Positions 25,803 through 34,696 of a stretch of 64,000 nt of DNA are shown here, piece after piece; the stretch's first letter is position 1, and each line of letters opens with the position of its first letter. The translations under genes and the position numbers were made by a program. A model generated the notes under the pieces. The model was not told where the DNA came from, did no database searches, and was given only the letters and a program-made list of their open reading frames with translations. The stretch is from NCBI GenBank assembly GCA_963781105.1, contig CAWAED010000012.1, positions 186,001-250,000 on the forward strand, written 5' to 3'. The stretch comes from Palsa-295 sp963781105. Lineage in GTDB: Bacteria > Acidobacteriota > Terriglobia > Acidiferrales > UBA7541.

Positions 25803-26879
25803 TTAGCGGCCAGCGAGCAAATCTTCGCAGGCGTCGCGAATCTCTTCGAACCCGATAGATGCAATACTGCGTGGATTGCTTGCGACGATGCTTTTATCTC
25901 CGCGTGGAAGATCGAATGTCGCGCCGGTTTGTACGATGCGGTGCGACGATTGCCAGGGACGCCATTGCACCGGATCGGTCACGCTGAAGATTGCAACGCT
26001 GGGGCGCTGCAACGCCGCAGCGACGTGCATGGGTCCCGAATCGTTGGCGATTACAATCCGCGAGCCGGCGATCAGCGCGATGAGCTCGCGAATATCGAGC
26101 GGCGGGTCGGGGATCACAGCGCAATCCCGCATTTCGCGACGAACCTCAGGACCAATTTCGGCGTCGCCGCTGCCAAGGTTTACGACGCTTGCGACCCCGT
26201 GACGTTCGCGCAACCAGCGCGCCAGTTCCTCAAATCGGGCGACAGGCCATCGCATGTCCAGTAGACGCGCACCGGGTTGCAGAACCGCGTACGGCGCGGT
26301 GGGCGCGATTCCTTTCTCCGCTAACTTCCGAGCGATCGATTGCGCGGCGTCGGGTTGAGGAAACACGCGTGCGTTCGGAATAGGCCCGCGCGGCAGTCCC
26401 GCCCAATAAAACTGCGAAATGCGATGCTCGACTGTGTGGACGGCCTCCCTGCTGTAGAATTCCTTCGCATCGGGAACGTGGACGTTGTACATAAACGAAT
26501 ATTGATAGCCGGTCCAGCCGACGCGCCGCGGAGAACCGGAGAACCCCGTCAGAATCGCGCTGCGCGGGCCGCCGTGTTGATTGAAAACCACAGGAAAGTG
26601 ACGCGCGCGCAGCTTTCGTGCGGTTTCCATCGCGCTGCCGCCGGAGAAAATCAGTTCCGCGATTGCCGGATTTCCTTCCAGTACCGCGGCCAAACGCGGC
26701 TCGACGAGTACGGAAATTCGCAAATCGGGGCGCCAGGAATGAAGGGCAGCAATGGCGGGTGTTTCGAGAACGAGATCGCCGAGCGAGCGGAGGCGAATGA
26801 TCAGTATTTCCGCGCCCTGTGGCAGGCTGGGAAGCAGGGCTAGGGAATCGTTCAGCCGCGATGCTTCATTCGGCTTCAA
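25803..26879 (-). CDS. Glycosyltransferase family 9 (heptosyltransferase-like)
   Basis: 358 residues. GT-B fold of the ADP-heptose:LPS heptosyltransferase family: IIRLRSLGDLVLETPAI at the N-terminus, YAVLQPGA at the inter-domain region, and the nucleotide-sugar site IVIANDSGPMHVAAAL near residue 285. It adds a sugar to the lipopolysaccharide core at the inner membrane. The start overlaps the end of the Trm112-like gene by 14 nt, so translation is probably coupled. Confidence 0.85.
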   Translation of the reverse strand: MKPNEASRLNDSLALLPSLPQGAEILIIRLRSLGDLVLETPAIAALHSWRPDLRISVLVEPRLAAVLEGNPAIAELIFSGGSAMETARKLRARHFPVVFNQHGGPRSAILTGFSGSPRRVGWTGYQYSFMYNVHVPDAKEFYSREAVHTVEHRISQFYWAGLPRGPIPNARVFPQPDAAQSIARKLAEKGIAPTAPYAVLQPGARLLDMRWPVARFEELARWLRERHGVASVVNLGSGDAEIGPEVRREMRDCAVIPDPPLDIRELIALIAGSRIVIANDSGPMHVAAALQRPSVAIFSVTDPVQWRPWQSSHRIVQTGATFDLPRGDKSIVASNPRSIASIGFEEIRDACEDLLAGR

Positions 26880-27039
26880 TGCGAGCTTCGTCCACCAGCA
26901 TCACGGGAATATCTTCGCGAATGGGATAGACGCGCCGGCACGACGGGCACTTCAAGCCGTGCTGGTCGCTCGTCAATTTCACCGGAGTCTTATCCAGCGG
27001 ACAAACGAGAATATCGAGCAGTTCCTGCGAGACGGCCAT
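26866..27039 (-). CDS. Trm112-like zinc-ribbon small protein
   Basis: 57 residues of the Trm112/UPF0434 (YcaR-like) family: LLDILVCPLDKTPV followed by LKCPSCRRVYPIREDIPVML. The C-P-x-D and C-P-x-C segments supply the zinc site in most members. In bacteria the gene is often next to cell-envelope glycosylation genes, as here with the heptosyltransferase. The start at 27039 has GGAGG 6 nt upstream. Confidence 0.85.
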   Translation of the reverse strand: MAVSQELLDILVCPLDKTPVKLTSDQHGLKCPSCRRVYPIREDIPVMLVDEARIEAE

Positions 27040-27135
27040 GCAATTCCTCCAACGGCACTCTAGCAGAACGGCGCGGCTAGCAGCAAGCAGGCGGCGGAAG
27101 TTCCGCATGGAAGCGTGAACCGCACGAGAGGGAAC

Positions 27136-29241
27136 TTAGCGCAGATTTTCAACTTTGAAACCGAGTTGGCATTGCCATTCAGCGCCTTGCGCCAATTCTA
27201 CAGGCCAGACCGCAATGATTTGCGAACCTTGATAGATGCGCTCGAAGCCTTCTTCCGATTCCGAGACAGTCTCGATGGGCGCGATCCAGAAATCCTTGGC
27301 GCCGGGCGCCGAGAGAGTGACGCTGATGCCCTGCCACTCGTCCACAACGCGCAATTCCGACGCCGGAGCCGCAGCGCCCCAGCGCAACGGATAGCGCTGG
27401 CCATCCGATTCAAAATAGCGGTCCGGCGCCGAAGGGGCGAGAAAGTTCAGAACGCTTTCAACTCCGATATAAACCGAAGCGGTGCCGGGAGCTGTACGGC
27501 GCAAGATGACGTCACAAACGATCTCAAAACCTTCCTTGGTCGTCGAAAGCGAAAAAGTCTTTTCGGCGGGCCAATCGGCGCTCGCATCCGATACGACTTT
27601 CGCCTTGCTCGCTGACATTTCCACAACGCGATATCTTCCGGCTGCCAGCGCGGCGTTTTCTTCCAGGCGCACGGCTCCGCAATCCTGATACTGCTTTTCG
27701 CGGCCGAAAAGCAGCAAGCGAAAACAATTGCGCGCCCAGCGATCGTAATTGAGCCAGCGGTCGAGGCCCTCTTCCTTCGTGCGCGTCTGCTCGTGGATGG
27801 ATTGCGGCGCGTGCCCCTGCCTGCCGGATATGTTCTTGATTCCGGCATGGTAGGCTTCCGGACGTCGCTCCAAAGAATTGATCAGCGTGGCGTGCGACTG
27901 GCGACACTCGATCGCGGAAATCGTGGCGCCATCTTCGGGAGAGAGCAACGCGGCGTAGCGGTCCGATGTGAAATAGATCTCCTCGTGGCCGTCGGCGTCG
28001 AAATCAAGCTTGACTGCGTCCTCGTAGTGATGCGCGCGATGCGAGAGCCTGTCTGCAATCGTTTCCGCCTCGGCCAACGATCGCCACAGCGCGGTGCGCA
28101 AATGCGGCGCGTACAGTCCACCAAAGACGCCGTGCCAGTAAGGATCGTTGCATTGACCTCGCAACACGAGCGTGCGCGCCTCTTCGCGCGCTTTCAGGAA
28201 GGCCGGGTCTTGCCGGCGGCTGTGGTCGAGCGCGTGGACTTTGCGCGAGACGTGCAGCATTTTCTTGTGCAACAGATTCGATTCCCTATATTTGGTGAAA
28301 AAGTTGCGCCAGATGCCGCCGCGCACGAACGGCAATGCATCGGGACGCGCCGCAAACTCCGTGACAAGCGCGTGATAGCGCGTGCGCGCCGGCGTGCGCA
28401 GAGACCATTCCATCATTTCGGTGTAGGAGGCCGCAGGAAGGTCCGCGCGACCCAGAGGCCCGTGCGTAGCCACGGCCGCGCCCGGCGTAGCGGTTTCCAG
28501 CCAGTCCTGATTCTGATCGAGAGCCGCGAAGAATCTTTCCAGCCAGCCATTGCGATAGCAAAGATCGTTCGTGCCGGGCCAAATGCCGAATTTCTCCAGA
28601 TCATCGCCCATCGCGGCGAATCCGCCCGGATGCTCGGCGGCGGCAGCGCGGAGGAGTTGAATGGTTTCGCCAGGCTCGCGGAATGGAATCAGGTAGCGGA
28701 ACGATTTCAGACCGGGGAGAACTTTCACCGTGTGGCCCTGATCTTCTGCGAGGTAGTAGCCGTACAGTTGATTCAGCTCGAAGCCGGCACCGAGAAAATG
28801 ATTGTCGTCCACCAATGTATATTCCACGCCGAACGGCGCGAGAGAAGACGGCAACTGCGGTTCCCACACACGCTCCGCGACCCAGGCGCCCCGGGGACGC
28901 TTGCCGAAATGTTTTTCGACGTAATCCGCGAGGCGGGTAATTTGTTCGTGGCGATCTTGCGGCGGGATGGCTACCAGGATCGGCTCGTAAAATCCACCTC
29001 CCACCAGTTCCACCTGGCCGCGCTTCACCAGGGCCCGCAATTCAGCGAAGTACTCAGGATGAGCTCGTTCGATCCACTCCAGCAGCGAACCGGTGAAATG
29101 CAATCCCACGCGAATCCCAGGATGGCGCGCCAGGACTTCCACGAACGGCGCATAAGACTGCGCGTAGGCGCGTTCCATTACATCGTCAAAGTTTCCGACG
29201 GGTTGATGCGCATGAATGAGGAGAACTAGTTGGAACTTCAC
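27136..29241 (-). CDS. GH57 glycoside hydrolase (4-alpha-glucanotransferase/amylase type)
   Basis: 701 residues. The N-terminal (beta/alpha)7 barrel opens with LVLLIHAHQPVGN; the nucleophile is Glu123 in WVAERVWEP and the acid is Asp213 or Asp214 in GDDLEKFG, the positions seen in Thermococcus 4-alpha-glucanotransferase. DUF1925 and DUF1926 beta-sandwich domains follow (about 300-701). It rearranges or hydrolyses alpha-1,4-glucan, likely in glycogen metabolism in the cytosol. The start is a GTG at 29241 with GAGGT 8 nt before it; codons upstream of this look non-coding. Confidence 0.88.
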   Translation of the reverse strand: MKFQLVLLIHAHQPVGNFDDVMERAYAQSYAPFVEVLARHPGIRVGLHFTGSLLEWIERAHPEYFAELRALVKRGQVELVGGGFYEPILVAIPPQDRHEQITRLADYVEKHFGKRPRGAWVAERVWEPQLPSSLAPFGVEYTLVDDNHFLGAGFELNQLYGYYLAEDQGHTVKVLPGLKSFRYLIPFREPGETIQLLRAAAAEHPGGFAAMGDDLEKFGIWPGTNDLCYRNGWLERFFAALDQNQDWLETATPGAAVATHGPLGRADLPAASYTEMMEWSLRTPARTRYHALVTEFAARPDALPFVRGGIWRNFFTKYRESNLLHKKMLHVSRKVHALDHSRRQDPAFLKAREEARTLVLRGQCNDPYWHGVFGGLYAPHLRTALWRSLAEAETIADRLSHRAHHYEDAVKLDFDADGHEEIYFTSDRYAALLSPEDGATISAIECRQSHATLINSLERRPEAYHAGIKNISGRQGHAPQSIHEQTRTKEEGLDRWLNYDRWARNCFRLLLFGREKQYQDCGAVRLEENAALAAGRYRVVEMSASKAKVVSDASADWPAEKTFSLSTTKEGFEIVCDVILRRTAPGTASVYIGVESVLNFLAPSAPDRYFESDGQRYPLRWGAAAPASELRVVDEWQGISVTLSAPGAKDFWIAPIETVSESEEGFERIYQGSQIIAVWPVELAQGAEWQCQLGFKVENLR

Positions 29242-29382
29242 GGCCCTGGACCTCGCTGAAGCATTAACAGGATAACTCGAATTTGCGAGAGTTCCCAAAC
29301 GCTGATGGCAGGATGAGCGCGAAATACACATCATCCTGTACGAACAGCATGCCGGTTCACGATTGGTGTTGTTGGTGCGGTG

Positions 29383-30036
29383 CTACAGGACGCAAAAATC
29401 GGAACGCGTGGTTGAACCAGCCGCGTACTGCGTTAGCCGATCCTTCAGTCGCGTAATCGCCGCGTTCAACGACGAATCGGCCGTGCGCGCCGGGGCGTAG
29501 ATCACGATCATCACTTTCCTGGCGGATTCCGTGATCATGCTGCGCGTGGAATCGCTAATGGGGCTGCCGAAGGGGCCTTGCGGATCAGCGAGCACGGGGC
29601 GGCCTTCGAGATGCCAAATCTGTTTGCCGATGCCTTCGTATTTTTCGCCAGCAGCTCCGTGACGCAGTGACACCGGCGCGTTGATTTTAGACCGGTCGTA
29701 GCAGCCGTACGGCCAGCCCGTCTCGAGCGAGCCTAGATTGCCGATATCCACAGTGTTCGATACGCGGTAAAGCCCTTTGCCTTGCACCACCCGACGCAAC
29801 AGCGCTTCGGAAGACGGCCGATATTTCGAGGGGTCCATGCCCCACTCGCGAAACATCGCGCGGACGGCGCGAACCGCCTCCGATTCGGCGAGAGTTTCGA
29901 CGGTGAATTCCTGCCGCTTGCGGGCGCAGATTTCGTCCATCAGCTTTGCCAGGGCCGCATCCGCCGAGACGACGCCGACGTCGTCCGCTTCCACGACGCC
30001 CAGCTTCACTCCCGGTAATTCGATTTTAATTTCCAT
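29383..30036 (-). CDS. Stand-alone B3/B4 (PheRS-beta-like) domain protein
   Basis: 217 residues carrying only the B3/B4 domain of the phenylalanyl-tRNA synthetase beta subunit (EALLRRVVQGKGLYRVSNTVDIGNL, GSPISDSTRSMIT). Within PheRS this fold edits Tyr-tRNA-Phe; free-standing copies are thought to act as tRNA or amino-acid editing factors, but this is not proved for most. Starts are ATG 30036 or GTG 30045. It is divergent from the DUF309 gene by about 70 nt. Confidence 0.8.
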   Translation of the reverse strand: MEIKIELPGVKLGVVEADDVGVVSADAALAKLMDEICARKRQEFTVETLAESEAVRAVRAMFREWGMDPSKYRPSSEALLRRVVQGKGLYRVSNTVDIGNLGSLETGWPYGCYDRSKINAPVSLRHGAAGEKYEGIGKQIWHLEGRPVLADPQGPFGSPISDSTRSMITESARKVMIVIYAPARTADSSLNAAITRLKDRLTQYAAGSTTRSDFCVL

Positions 30037-30109
30037 GCGGCTCACTCGCGACGCGCTGCTATGATGGCACGCAACTTCGAAATTCTAACGGAAATCGGAA
30101 CGGCGAACC

Positions 30110-30514
30110 ATGAAGCCCCACGAGAAACAAGAGCGATTCGAGCGTGGCTTGACGTATTTCAACGCGCGGCAATTCTTCGAGGCGCACGAAGTGTGGGAAG
30201 AGATCTGGCTCACGGAAGACGAACCTGAAAGAACGTTTCTGCAAGGGTTAATTCAAATCGCAGCAGCGTTTCATCACTATCGGCGCGGAAATTCAGAGGG
30301 CGCGGAAAACCTGTTGGCTGCGGGAATTGTGAAAATCACGCGTTTCGCGCATGACTATCACGGACTGGCTGTAGAGGAATTGCGCGTCGCGACGATATGG
30401 TGGGCCCGACGGCTCGGTGAAAGCAAAAAACCAGGCGACGACGAGATTCCGCTGATTTTGCGGTCGCACCAATCCGCGGCGATTTCTGAAGGGCTGCAGA
30501 CGAAGAAGCACTAA
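30110..30514 (+). CDS. DUF309 helical protein
   Basis: 134 residues, all-helical, with the two DUF309 motifs: FFEAHEVWEEIW near residue 22 and FLQGLIQIAAAFHHYRRGN near residue 43. The family is widespread and of unknown function; the conserved His/Glu set suggests a metal or ligand site. It ends 7 nt from the convergent sulfate-permease gene. Confidence 0.85.
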   Translation: MKPHEKQERFERGLTYFNARQFFEAHEVWEEIWLTEDEPERTFLQGLIQIAAAFHHYRRGNSEGAENLLAAGIVKITRFAHDYHGLAVEELRVATIWWARRLGESKKPGDDEIPLILRSHQSAAISEGLQTKKH

Positions 30515-30521
30515 CCGCAGT

Positions 30522-32231
30522 TCAGCTCTTTGCGACCAACACGGCGTCTCTCCACGCGCTTGTCTCCGCTCCCTCATCGGTTCGCAACGACCACAGCTTC
30601 TTGGCACGTTCCAACGCCTCCGCCACGTGCGGACAAATGTTTTCAGCGCCAACGTGTTCGGCAAAATCCGCGGCGCGCATCATTTCCGCGGGCTGCTGAC
30701 GCGCACCGCACAGAAGCAGGGCGCGACCCGATTGGTGAACCACATCTGCGAAATTCTCCAGCGCCTGCAGGCCGGTGGCGTCGAGCGCGGTCATGTTGCG
30801 TAGCCGCAAAACGACGATCGGAGGCAGCTCGGGGATTCGCGCGACGATGTCGTTGATCTTGTCCGTCGCGCCGAAGAGGAACGGACCGTGAATGCGGAAG
30901 ATCGCGACGTAAGGCGGAATTTCCTTATGCTGCAGGATGTGCGCGTGACCTTCCTTCAGGTATTCCTCGGTCACCTGCGCGACCGTGGTTGTTTCGGTGA
31001 CCTTGCGAATGTAAACGAGCGCGGCGAGGATCATGCCTGCTTCGACCGCAACCGTAAGATCGGCAAACACGGTTAGAAGGAATGTGACGAGCCAGGTGCC
31101 AATTTCCAGGGGCGATAGCTTAAGCAATTCAGGAATTTCCCGCCACTCGCCCATGTTGTAGGAGACGACGAAAAGAATCGCCGCGAGCACCGCTAGCGGA
31201 ATGAAGCGTGCTGACGGTGCCGCGAAGAGAATGATCGCGAGTAGCGTGAGCGCGTGAATCATCCCGGCTACCGGCGTTTTCGCACCGGAACGGATGTTCG
31301 TCGCGGTGCGAGCGATTGCGCCGGTGGCGGGCAAGCCGCCAAAGAGCGGCGAGAATATATTGGCGATACCCTGGCCCACCAGTTCGACGTTGGGATTGTG
31401 CTTGGAGCCGCTCATGCGATCCGAAACGACCGCGGACATCAGGGACTCGATCGCTCCCAACATTGCGACGGTGATCGCAGGAGAAATCAGCGGCCGGAGC
31501 AAGTCGAATCGAATGGGAGGCACGGCGACGTGCGGCAGCCCGGACGGAATGCCACCGAACCGCGAGCCGATTGTTTCCACCGGGAGCTTGAAGATCACTA
31601 CGAGAGAAGTTCCGGCGAGCAACGCCACAATGTAGCCGGGAATCTTTTTCACATAGCGCGTGAACAAAATGATGATGACCAGCGCAAGAAGCGCGAGGCC
31701 GGTGGCCACGGGCGAAAGCGTGCGGAAATTGCGAGCAAGAATCGCGATGCGCGAAGTGAAATCACCGGGAACTTTGTCAACTTTCAGGCCGAAGAAATCC
31801 TTGATTTGCGTGCTGGCGATGATGATAGCGATGCCGTTCGTAAATCCCACGACGACGGGCCGTGGAATGAACTTCACGGCAGAGCCCAGTCCGGTGACGC
31901 CCAAAATGACGAGCATGATTCCTGCCATCAGCGTGCAGGTGTAGAGCCCATCCAAGCCGTATTTTGTGACGATGGTGTAGACCACGACGACAAAAGCGCC
32001 GGTGGGCCCGCCGATTTGGTTGGTTGATCCGCCAAGGGCCGAAATCAGGAAACCCGCGACGATGGCAGTGTAGAGTCCAGCCTGGGGCGTCACACCGGAA
32101 GCGATCGCAAAAGCCATCGCGAGCGGTAGCGCGACTAGTCCGACCGTGACGCCGGCGACGAGATCGGACAGGAATGTTCGTCCGTTGTAATTCCTCAGCG
32201 ACTGCACCGATCTTGGGAGCCAGTCTTTCAT
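30522..32231 (-). CDS. SulP-family anion transporter with STAS domain
   Basis: 569 residues: 10-12 membrane segments (LVAGVTVGLVALPLAMAFAIASG opening helix, GLYTAIVAGFLISALGGS) and a C-terminal STAS domain (about 435-555, VVLRLRNMTALDATGLQAL). SulP proteins carry sulfate, bicarbonate or dicarboxylates across the inner membrane. No partner gene tells which; the region is not linked to the cys cluster at 0.3 kb. The start at 32231 is the first Met before the family-typical N-terminus, with a weak ribosome-binding site. Confidence 0.88.
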   Translation of the reverse strand: MKDWLPRSVQSLRNYNGRTFLSDLVAGVTVGLVALPLAMAFAIASGVTPQAGLYTAIVAGFLISALGGSTNQIGGPTGAFVVVVYTIVTKYGLDGLYTCTLMAGIMLVILGVTGLGSAVKFIPRPVVVGFTNGIAIIIASTQIKDFFGLKVDKVPGDFTSRIAILARNFRTLSPVATGLALLALVIIILFTRYVKKIPGYIVALLAGTSLVVIFKLPVETIGSRFGGIPSGLPHVAVPPIRFDLLRPLISPAITVAMLGAIESLMSAVVSDRMSGSKHNPNVELVGQGIANIFSPLFGGLPATGAIARTATNIRSGAKTPVAGMIHALTLLAIILFAAPSARFIPLAVLAAILFVVSYNMGEWREIPELLKLSPLEIGTWLVTFLLTVFADLTVAVEAGMILAALVYIRKVTETTTVAQVTEEYLKEGHAHILQHKEIPPYVAIFRIHGPFLFGATDKINDIVARIPELPPIVVLRLRNMTALDATGLQALENFADVVHQSGRALLLCGARQQPAEMMRAADFAEHVGAENICPHVAEALERAKKLWSLRTDEGAETSAWRDAVLVAKS

Positions 32232-32282
32232 GGCTGTGGATGCATGACGATTTCGATCATGAAGGTTCTTTATGCTGGCGAA

Positions 32283-32411
32283 ATGGTGCTGAAGCACCGA
32301 CGGAACGCGCGCCGTTTGCGCGCCACACTGAGGGTAGTATCGCCCAAGCAGCGGGAATCATTAGGGCAATTGCGGGAGGAAGTGACTAAGCAGGCAAAGC
32401 CATTCGCCTGA
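32283..32411 (+). CDS. Possible small basic protein, 42 residues
   Basis: A short reading frame rich in Arg and Lys with helical periodicity, ending KQAKPFA. TATGCT at 32271-32276 lies 6 nt before its ATG, an arrangement like the leaderless genes near 15 kb, but no ribosome-binding site and no known family. It lies in the 244-nt gap between two minus-strand genes, which otherwise holds nothing I recognise. Confidence 0.25.
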   Translation: MVLKHRRNARRLRATLRVVSPKQRESLGQLREEVTKQAKPFA

Positions 32412-32475
32412 CAACGGAACGAACCAGCGCTAATGGAGAAGGTGACCGTCCGCGCGCCCGGGATTGCCGGTCCTT

Positions 32476-32931
32476 TCAGCGATCCACAATTATCTGGCCT
32501 TTCATTTTCTTGTGGCCGCTGCCGCACGTTTTGCAGCAGGTGAAGGTGTACGTTCCCGGCTCCGTCGGCACAATTCCGATTGCGACCATCTCGCCCGCTT
32601 TTAACTTATAGCAATCCTCGCCGTTGGGGAAAGACAGGCCGGGTGCAGTGTTGGTCTTGGCGCCGTCCGGAAAAGCGCTGATGCGGATTCCGTGTGTGCG
32701 GTCCTGAGACGTAACATCCAGCTCCACTCTCTCGTCCACCTTCATATGGATGATGGCAGGGTCGAATTCGAAATTCTTGGCGCTGACGCTCACGATTCTG
32801 GGTGGCTTTTCGTGTTGCCGATTGGGTTCCTGAGCTCTTATCGCGGCGGACGCGCGAGCACCGCTGCGCGCCGTCGCAAAAAGCGTGAGGACAATCACAA
32901 TCGTAGCCATAATTCCGAGAATACGTTTCAA
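32476..32931 (-). CDS. Exported cupredoxin with CuA-type copper site
   Basis: 151 residues. A signal peptide or anchor at 1-28, then a single cupredoxin domain. All ligands of a binuclear CuA centre appear: His80 in RTHGIRI and C132-x3-C136-G-x-x-H140-x-x-M143 near the end, as in cytochrome oxidase subunit II and N2O reductase. Cys133 next to Cys132 is an extra residue. There are no oxidase genes nearby, so it may act as a periplasmic electron carrier or copper-handling protein. The TTG start at 32931 is chosen because GGAGG lies 8 nt upstream and gives a normal signal peptide. Confidence 0.8.
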   Translation of the reverse strand: MKRILGIMATIVIVLTLFATARSGARASAAIRAQEPNRQHEKPPRIVSVSAKNFEFDPAIIHMKVDERVELDVTSQDRTHGIRISAFPDGAKTNTAPGLSFPNGEDCYKLKAGEMVAIGIVPTEPGTYTFTCCKTCGSGHKKMKGQIIVDR

Positions 32932-33058
32932 CGCCTTCGCCTCCGGCACAAGGTTACAACAATGAATGAACACGCATCGCAGGCCGCAGCAATATTTTGC
33001 AGCGCATCGCGAGCGATCATTCTAGCAACGAAGCGCTGGCCGCCATATGTTGAACTTG

Positions 33059-33079
33059 TTGACACACTGGCAGGTGTGT
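33059..33079 (+). promoter_or_regulatory. TTGACA box overlapping an inverted repeat
   Basis: A perfect -35 hexamer TTGACA at 33059-33064 merges with ACACAC (33062-33067) - GTGTGT (33074-33079). A -10 is not clear (TGGAACGCT at 33079-33087 is the best). It lies about 110 nt before the SufT-like gene. Confidence 0.35.
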
Positions 33080-33173
33080 GGAACGCTGGTCATGGCACAC
33101 GTCCGGGACGTCGAAAGAACAATCCGGCGCAAAGTCCCGTTCAGTTTGGTACAGGCCGCGAAGGAGAGAATTC

Positions 33174-33482
33174 ATGTCGCTCGACCGCGAACAAATCCTG
33201 GAAGCTTTGCGGCAATGCTACGATCCGGAGATTCCGATCAATATCGTGGACTTGGGCCTGATTTACGACGTTGTGCACGATGACGCCGGCAACGTCACGG
33301 TGAAAATGACGCTGACCACGCAGGGCTGCCCCTCGGCCCTGGCAATTCCCGATCAGGTGCGCAGCCGAGTTGCCGCGATTGCAGAGGTGCGGGACGTGAA
33401 GGTAGATATCGTCTGGGAACCGGCGTGGAATCCGAGCATGATCAGCCCCAACGGGCGGCAGGTGCTCGGCCTCGAAGTGTGA
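33174..33482 (+). CDS. MIP18/DUF59 iron-sulfur assembly factor (SufT-like)
   Basis: 102 residues, a single DUF59 domain: YDPEIPINIVDLGLIYDV at the N-terminus, MTLTTQGCPSA with the conserved Cys in the middle, and the VDIVWEPAWNPSMIS ending. Members (SufT, PaaD-like) mature Fe-S proteins in the cytosol. AAGGAG sits 7 nt before the ATG at 33174. No other suf gene is in the window. A ferredoxin gene is convergent 107 nt away, which suits an Fe-S theme. Confidence 0.85.
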   Translation: MSLDREQILEALRQCYDPEIPINIVDLGLIYDVVHDDAGNVTVKMTLTTQGCPSALAIPDQVRSRVAAIAEVRDVKVDIVWEPAWNPSMISPNGRQVLGLEV

Positions 33483-33568
33483 AGCGCAGCCTGAAAAATA
33501 GAAACGTGCCGGAAGTTGACATCCGCGCGACTGAAAATCCCGCGAGAGTTCGGTCGGTCGTGCTGCGT

Positions 33569-33591
33569 AGCCCGCGCGGCGACCGGGCTTT
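33569..33591 (+). terminator. Possible intrinsic terminator after the SufT-like gene
   Basis: AGCCCG (33569-33574) pairs with CGGGCT (33584-33589) followed by TTT with a short T-rich tail. Short stem and interrupted T tract make it weak. Confidence 0.35.
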
Positions 33592-33859
33592 AGGCTTTCT
33601 TGTTCTTGTACCAATCCGCGTTGATTGGCGTGAAGCTGGACCACTTCTCCGGCAAATCTTCCAGAGCGAAAATCGCGGTGACGGGGCAAACCGGCACGCA
33701 GGCGCCGCAGTCAATGCACTCGTCAGGACTGATGTATAGCTGCTTTTCAGCCTCGAAATCGGCCTCATCCTTGCGCGGGTGGATGCAATCCACCGGACAG
33801 ACGTCTACACAAGCGGTGTCTTTTGTGCCGATGCAAGGCTCGGCAATCACATACGCCAT
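33590..33859 (-). CDS. fdxA: Ferredoxin, 3Fe-4S/4Fe-4S (FdxA-like)
   Basis: 89 residues. The N-terminal half has the seven-iron arrangement Cys9-x7-Cys17-x3-Cys21-Pro (CIGTKDTACVDVCPVDCI) and the second half the standard CIDCGACVPVCP motif. Such ferredoxins carry single electrons in the cytosol. The C-terminal 25 residues (KWSSFTPINADWY) are typical of this type. Start at 33859 with GAGGAG 8 nt upstream. Confidence 0.9.
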   Translation of the reverse strand: MAYVIAEPCIGTKDTACVDVCPVDCIHPRKDEADFEAEKQLYISPDECIDCGACVPVCPVTAIFALEDLPEKWSSFTPINADWYKNKKA

Positions 33860-34002
33860 TTCGAGTTCTCCTCAAAGAAGAGGTTGTACTGCCGATCAGC
33901 CGGGATTCTTTGCTTCAAGACCCGGAACATTTTTTATATCACCAAAGCAGGACGGGTACAAGCGCCATAGCCCTCAGCCGGAAGCCGCTGGGGCACGCCA
34001 AG

Positions 34003-34032
34003 TTGCTGGAAGTCGTGCCAAACCGATAGAAT
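34003..34032 (+). promoter_or_regulatory. Probable promoter of the TlpA-like gene
   Basis: TTGCTG at 34003-34008, 18-nt spacer, TAGAAT at 34027-34032; the start codon is 26 nt downstream. Confidence 0.5.
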
Positions 34033-34058
34033 GACCGGGTAGCATCGGGAGCCTCGGA

Positions 34059-34652
34059 ATGGCCCAATGGCGATTGCTTGTTTTCTCATGCCTCGTAGCC
34101 TTAGCCCTCATCACTGCCGTCCCTGGAAATGCGCAGGCTCCTTCGAGCAAGGCGTCGCCGCATAGCGGCAAAGCGACAGCGTCGGCGGACCCTCCCCTGG
34201 TTGATCTCTCCGGGTATCAGCACCTTCTTGCCAAGCACCGCGGGAATCCGCTGGTGGTGAACTTCTGGGCAACCTGGTGCGAGCCGTGTCGTGATGAGTA
34301 TCCCTTGATTGTGGAGCTGGCGAAGGAATTCAAGTCGCAGGGCGTCACCGTGCTGGGGATTGATATGGACGACGATTCGGATATGAATCTGGTGCGGCGT
34401 TTCATCGCGAAGAATCAGCCGCCGTTTCCGAACTACCGGCAAAAGCCGGGCATCGATCTGGACGGTTTCTACAACGGCGTGAATCCGCAATGGAAAGGAA
34501 CCATGCCGCAAACGATCTTTTACGGTCGCGACGGTAATATCGTCGGATTTTTTCTGGGTACGCGACCGCGCGCGGAGTTCGAGCAGGCTTTCCGTGCGAC
34601 GCTGGCCCCGACGGCAAACTCGACCGGTAGTGTTAGCCGCTCGGGCCACTAG
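34059..34652 (+). CDS. TlpA-family exported thioredoxin
   Basis: 197 residues. Signal peptide or anchor at 1-26, then a thioredoxin fold with redox motif Trp73-Cys74-Glu-Pro-Cys77 (NFWATWCEPCRDEYP) and a cis-Pro segment GTMPQTIFY. TlpA-type proteins reduce periplasmic disulfides, for example in cytochrome c maturation. In the family the donor is usually CcdA or DsbD, which is not in this window. A 44-nt gap separates it from the following hydrolase gene. Confidence 0.88.
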   Translation: MAQWRLLVFSCLVALALITAVPGNAQAPSSKASPHSGKATASADPPLVDLSGYQHLLAKHRGNPLVVNFWATWCEPCRDEYPLIVELAKEFKSQGVTVLGIDMDDDSDMNLVRRFIAKNQPPFPNYRQKPGIDLDGFYNGVNPQWKGTMPQTIFYGRDGNIVGFFLGTRPRAEFEQAFRATLAPTANSTGSVSRSGH

Positions 34653-34696
34653 TAGCGATTTCTGTTTCACATAATTCATACGATAGGAGCATCGCC

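Noticed and set aside
27793..29229. Plus-strand open frame of 478 codons
   Set aside because: Antisense to the GH57 gene, low-complexity Arg-rich product; shadow.
31254..32027. Plus-strand open frame of 257 codons
   Set aside because: Antisense to the SulP gene; composition of a shadow frame.
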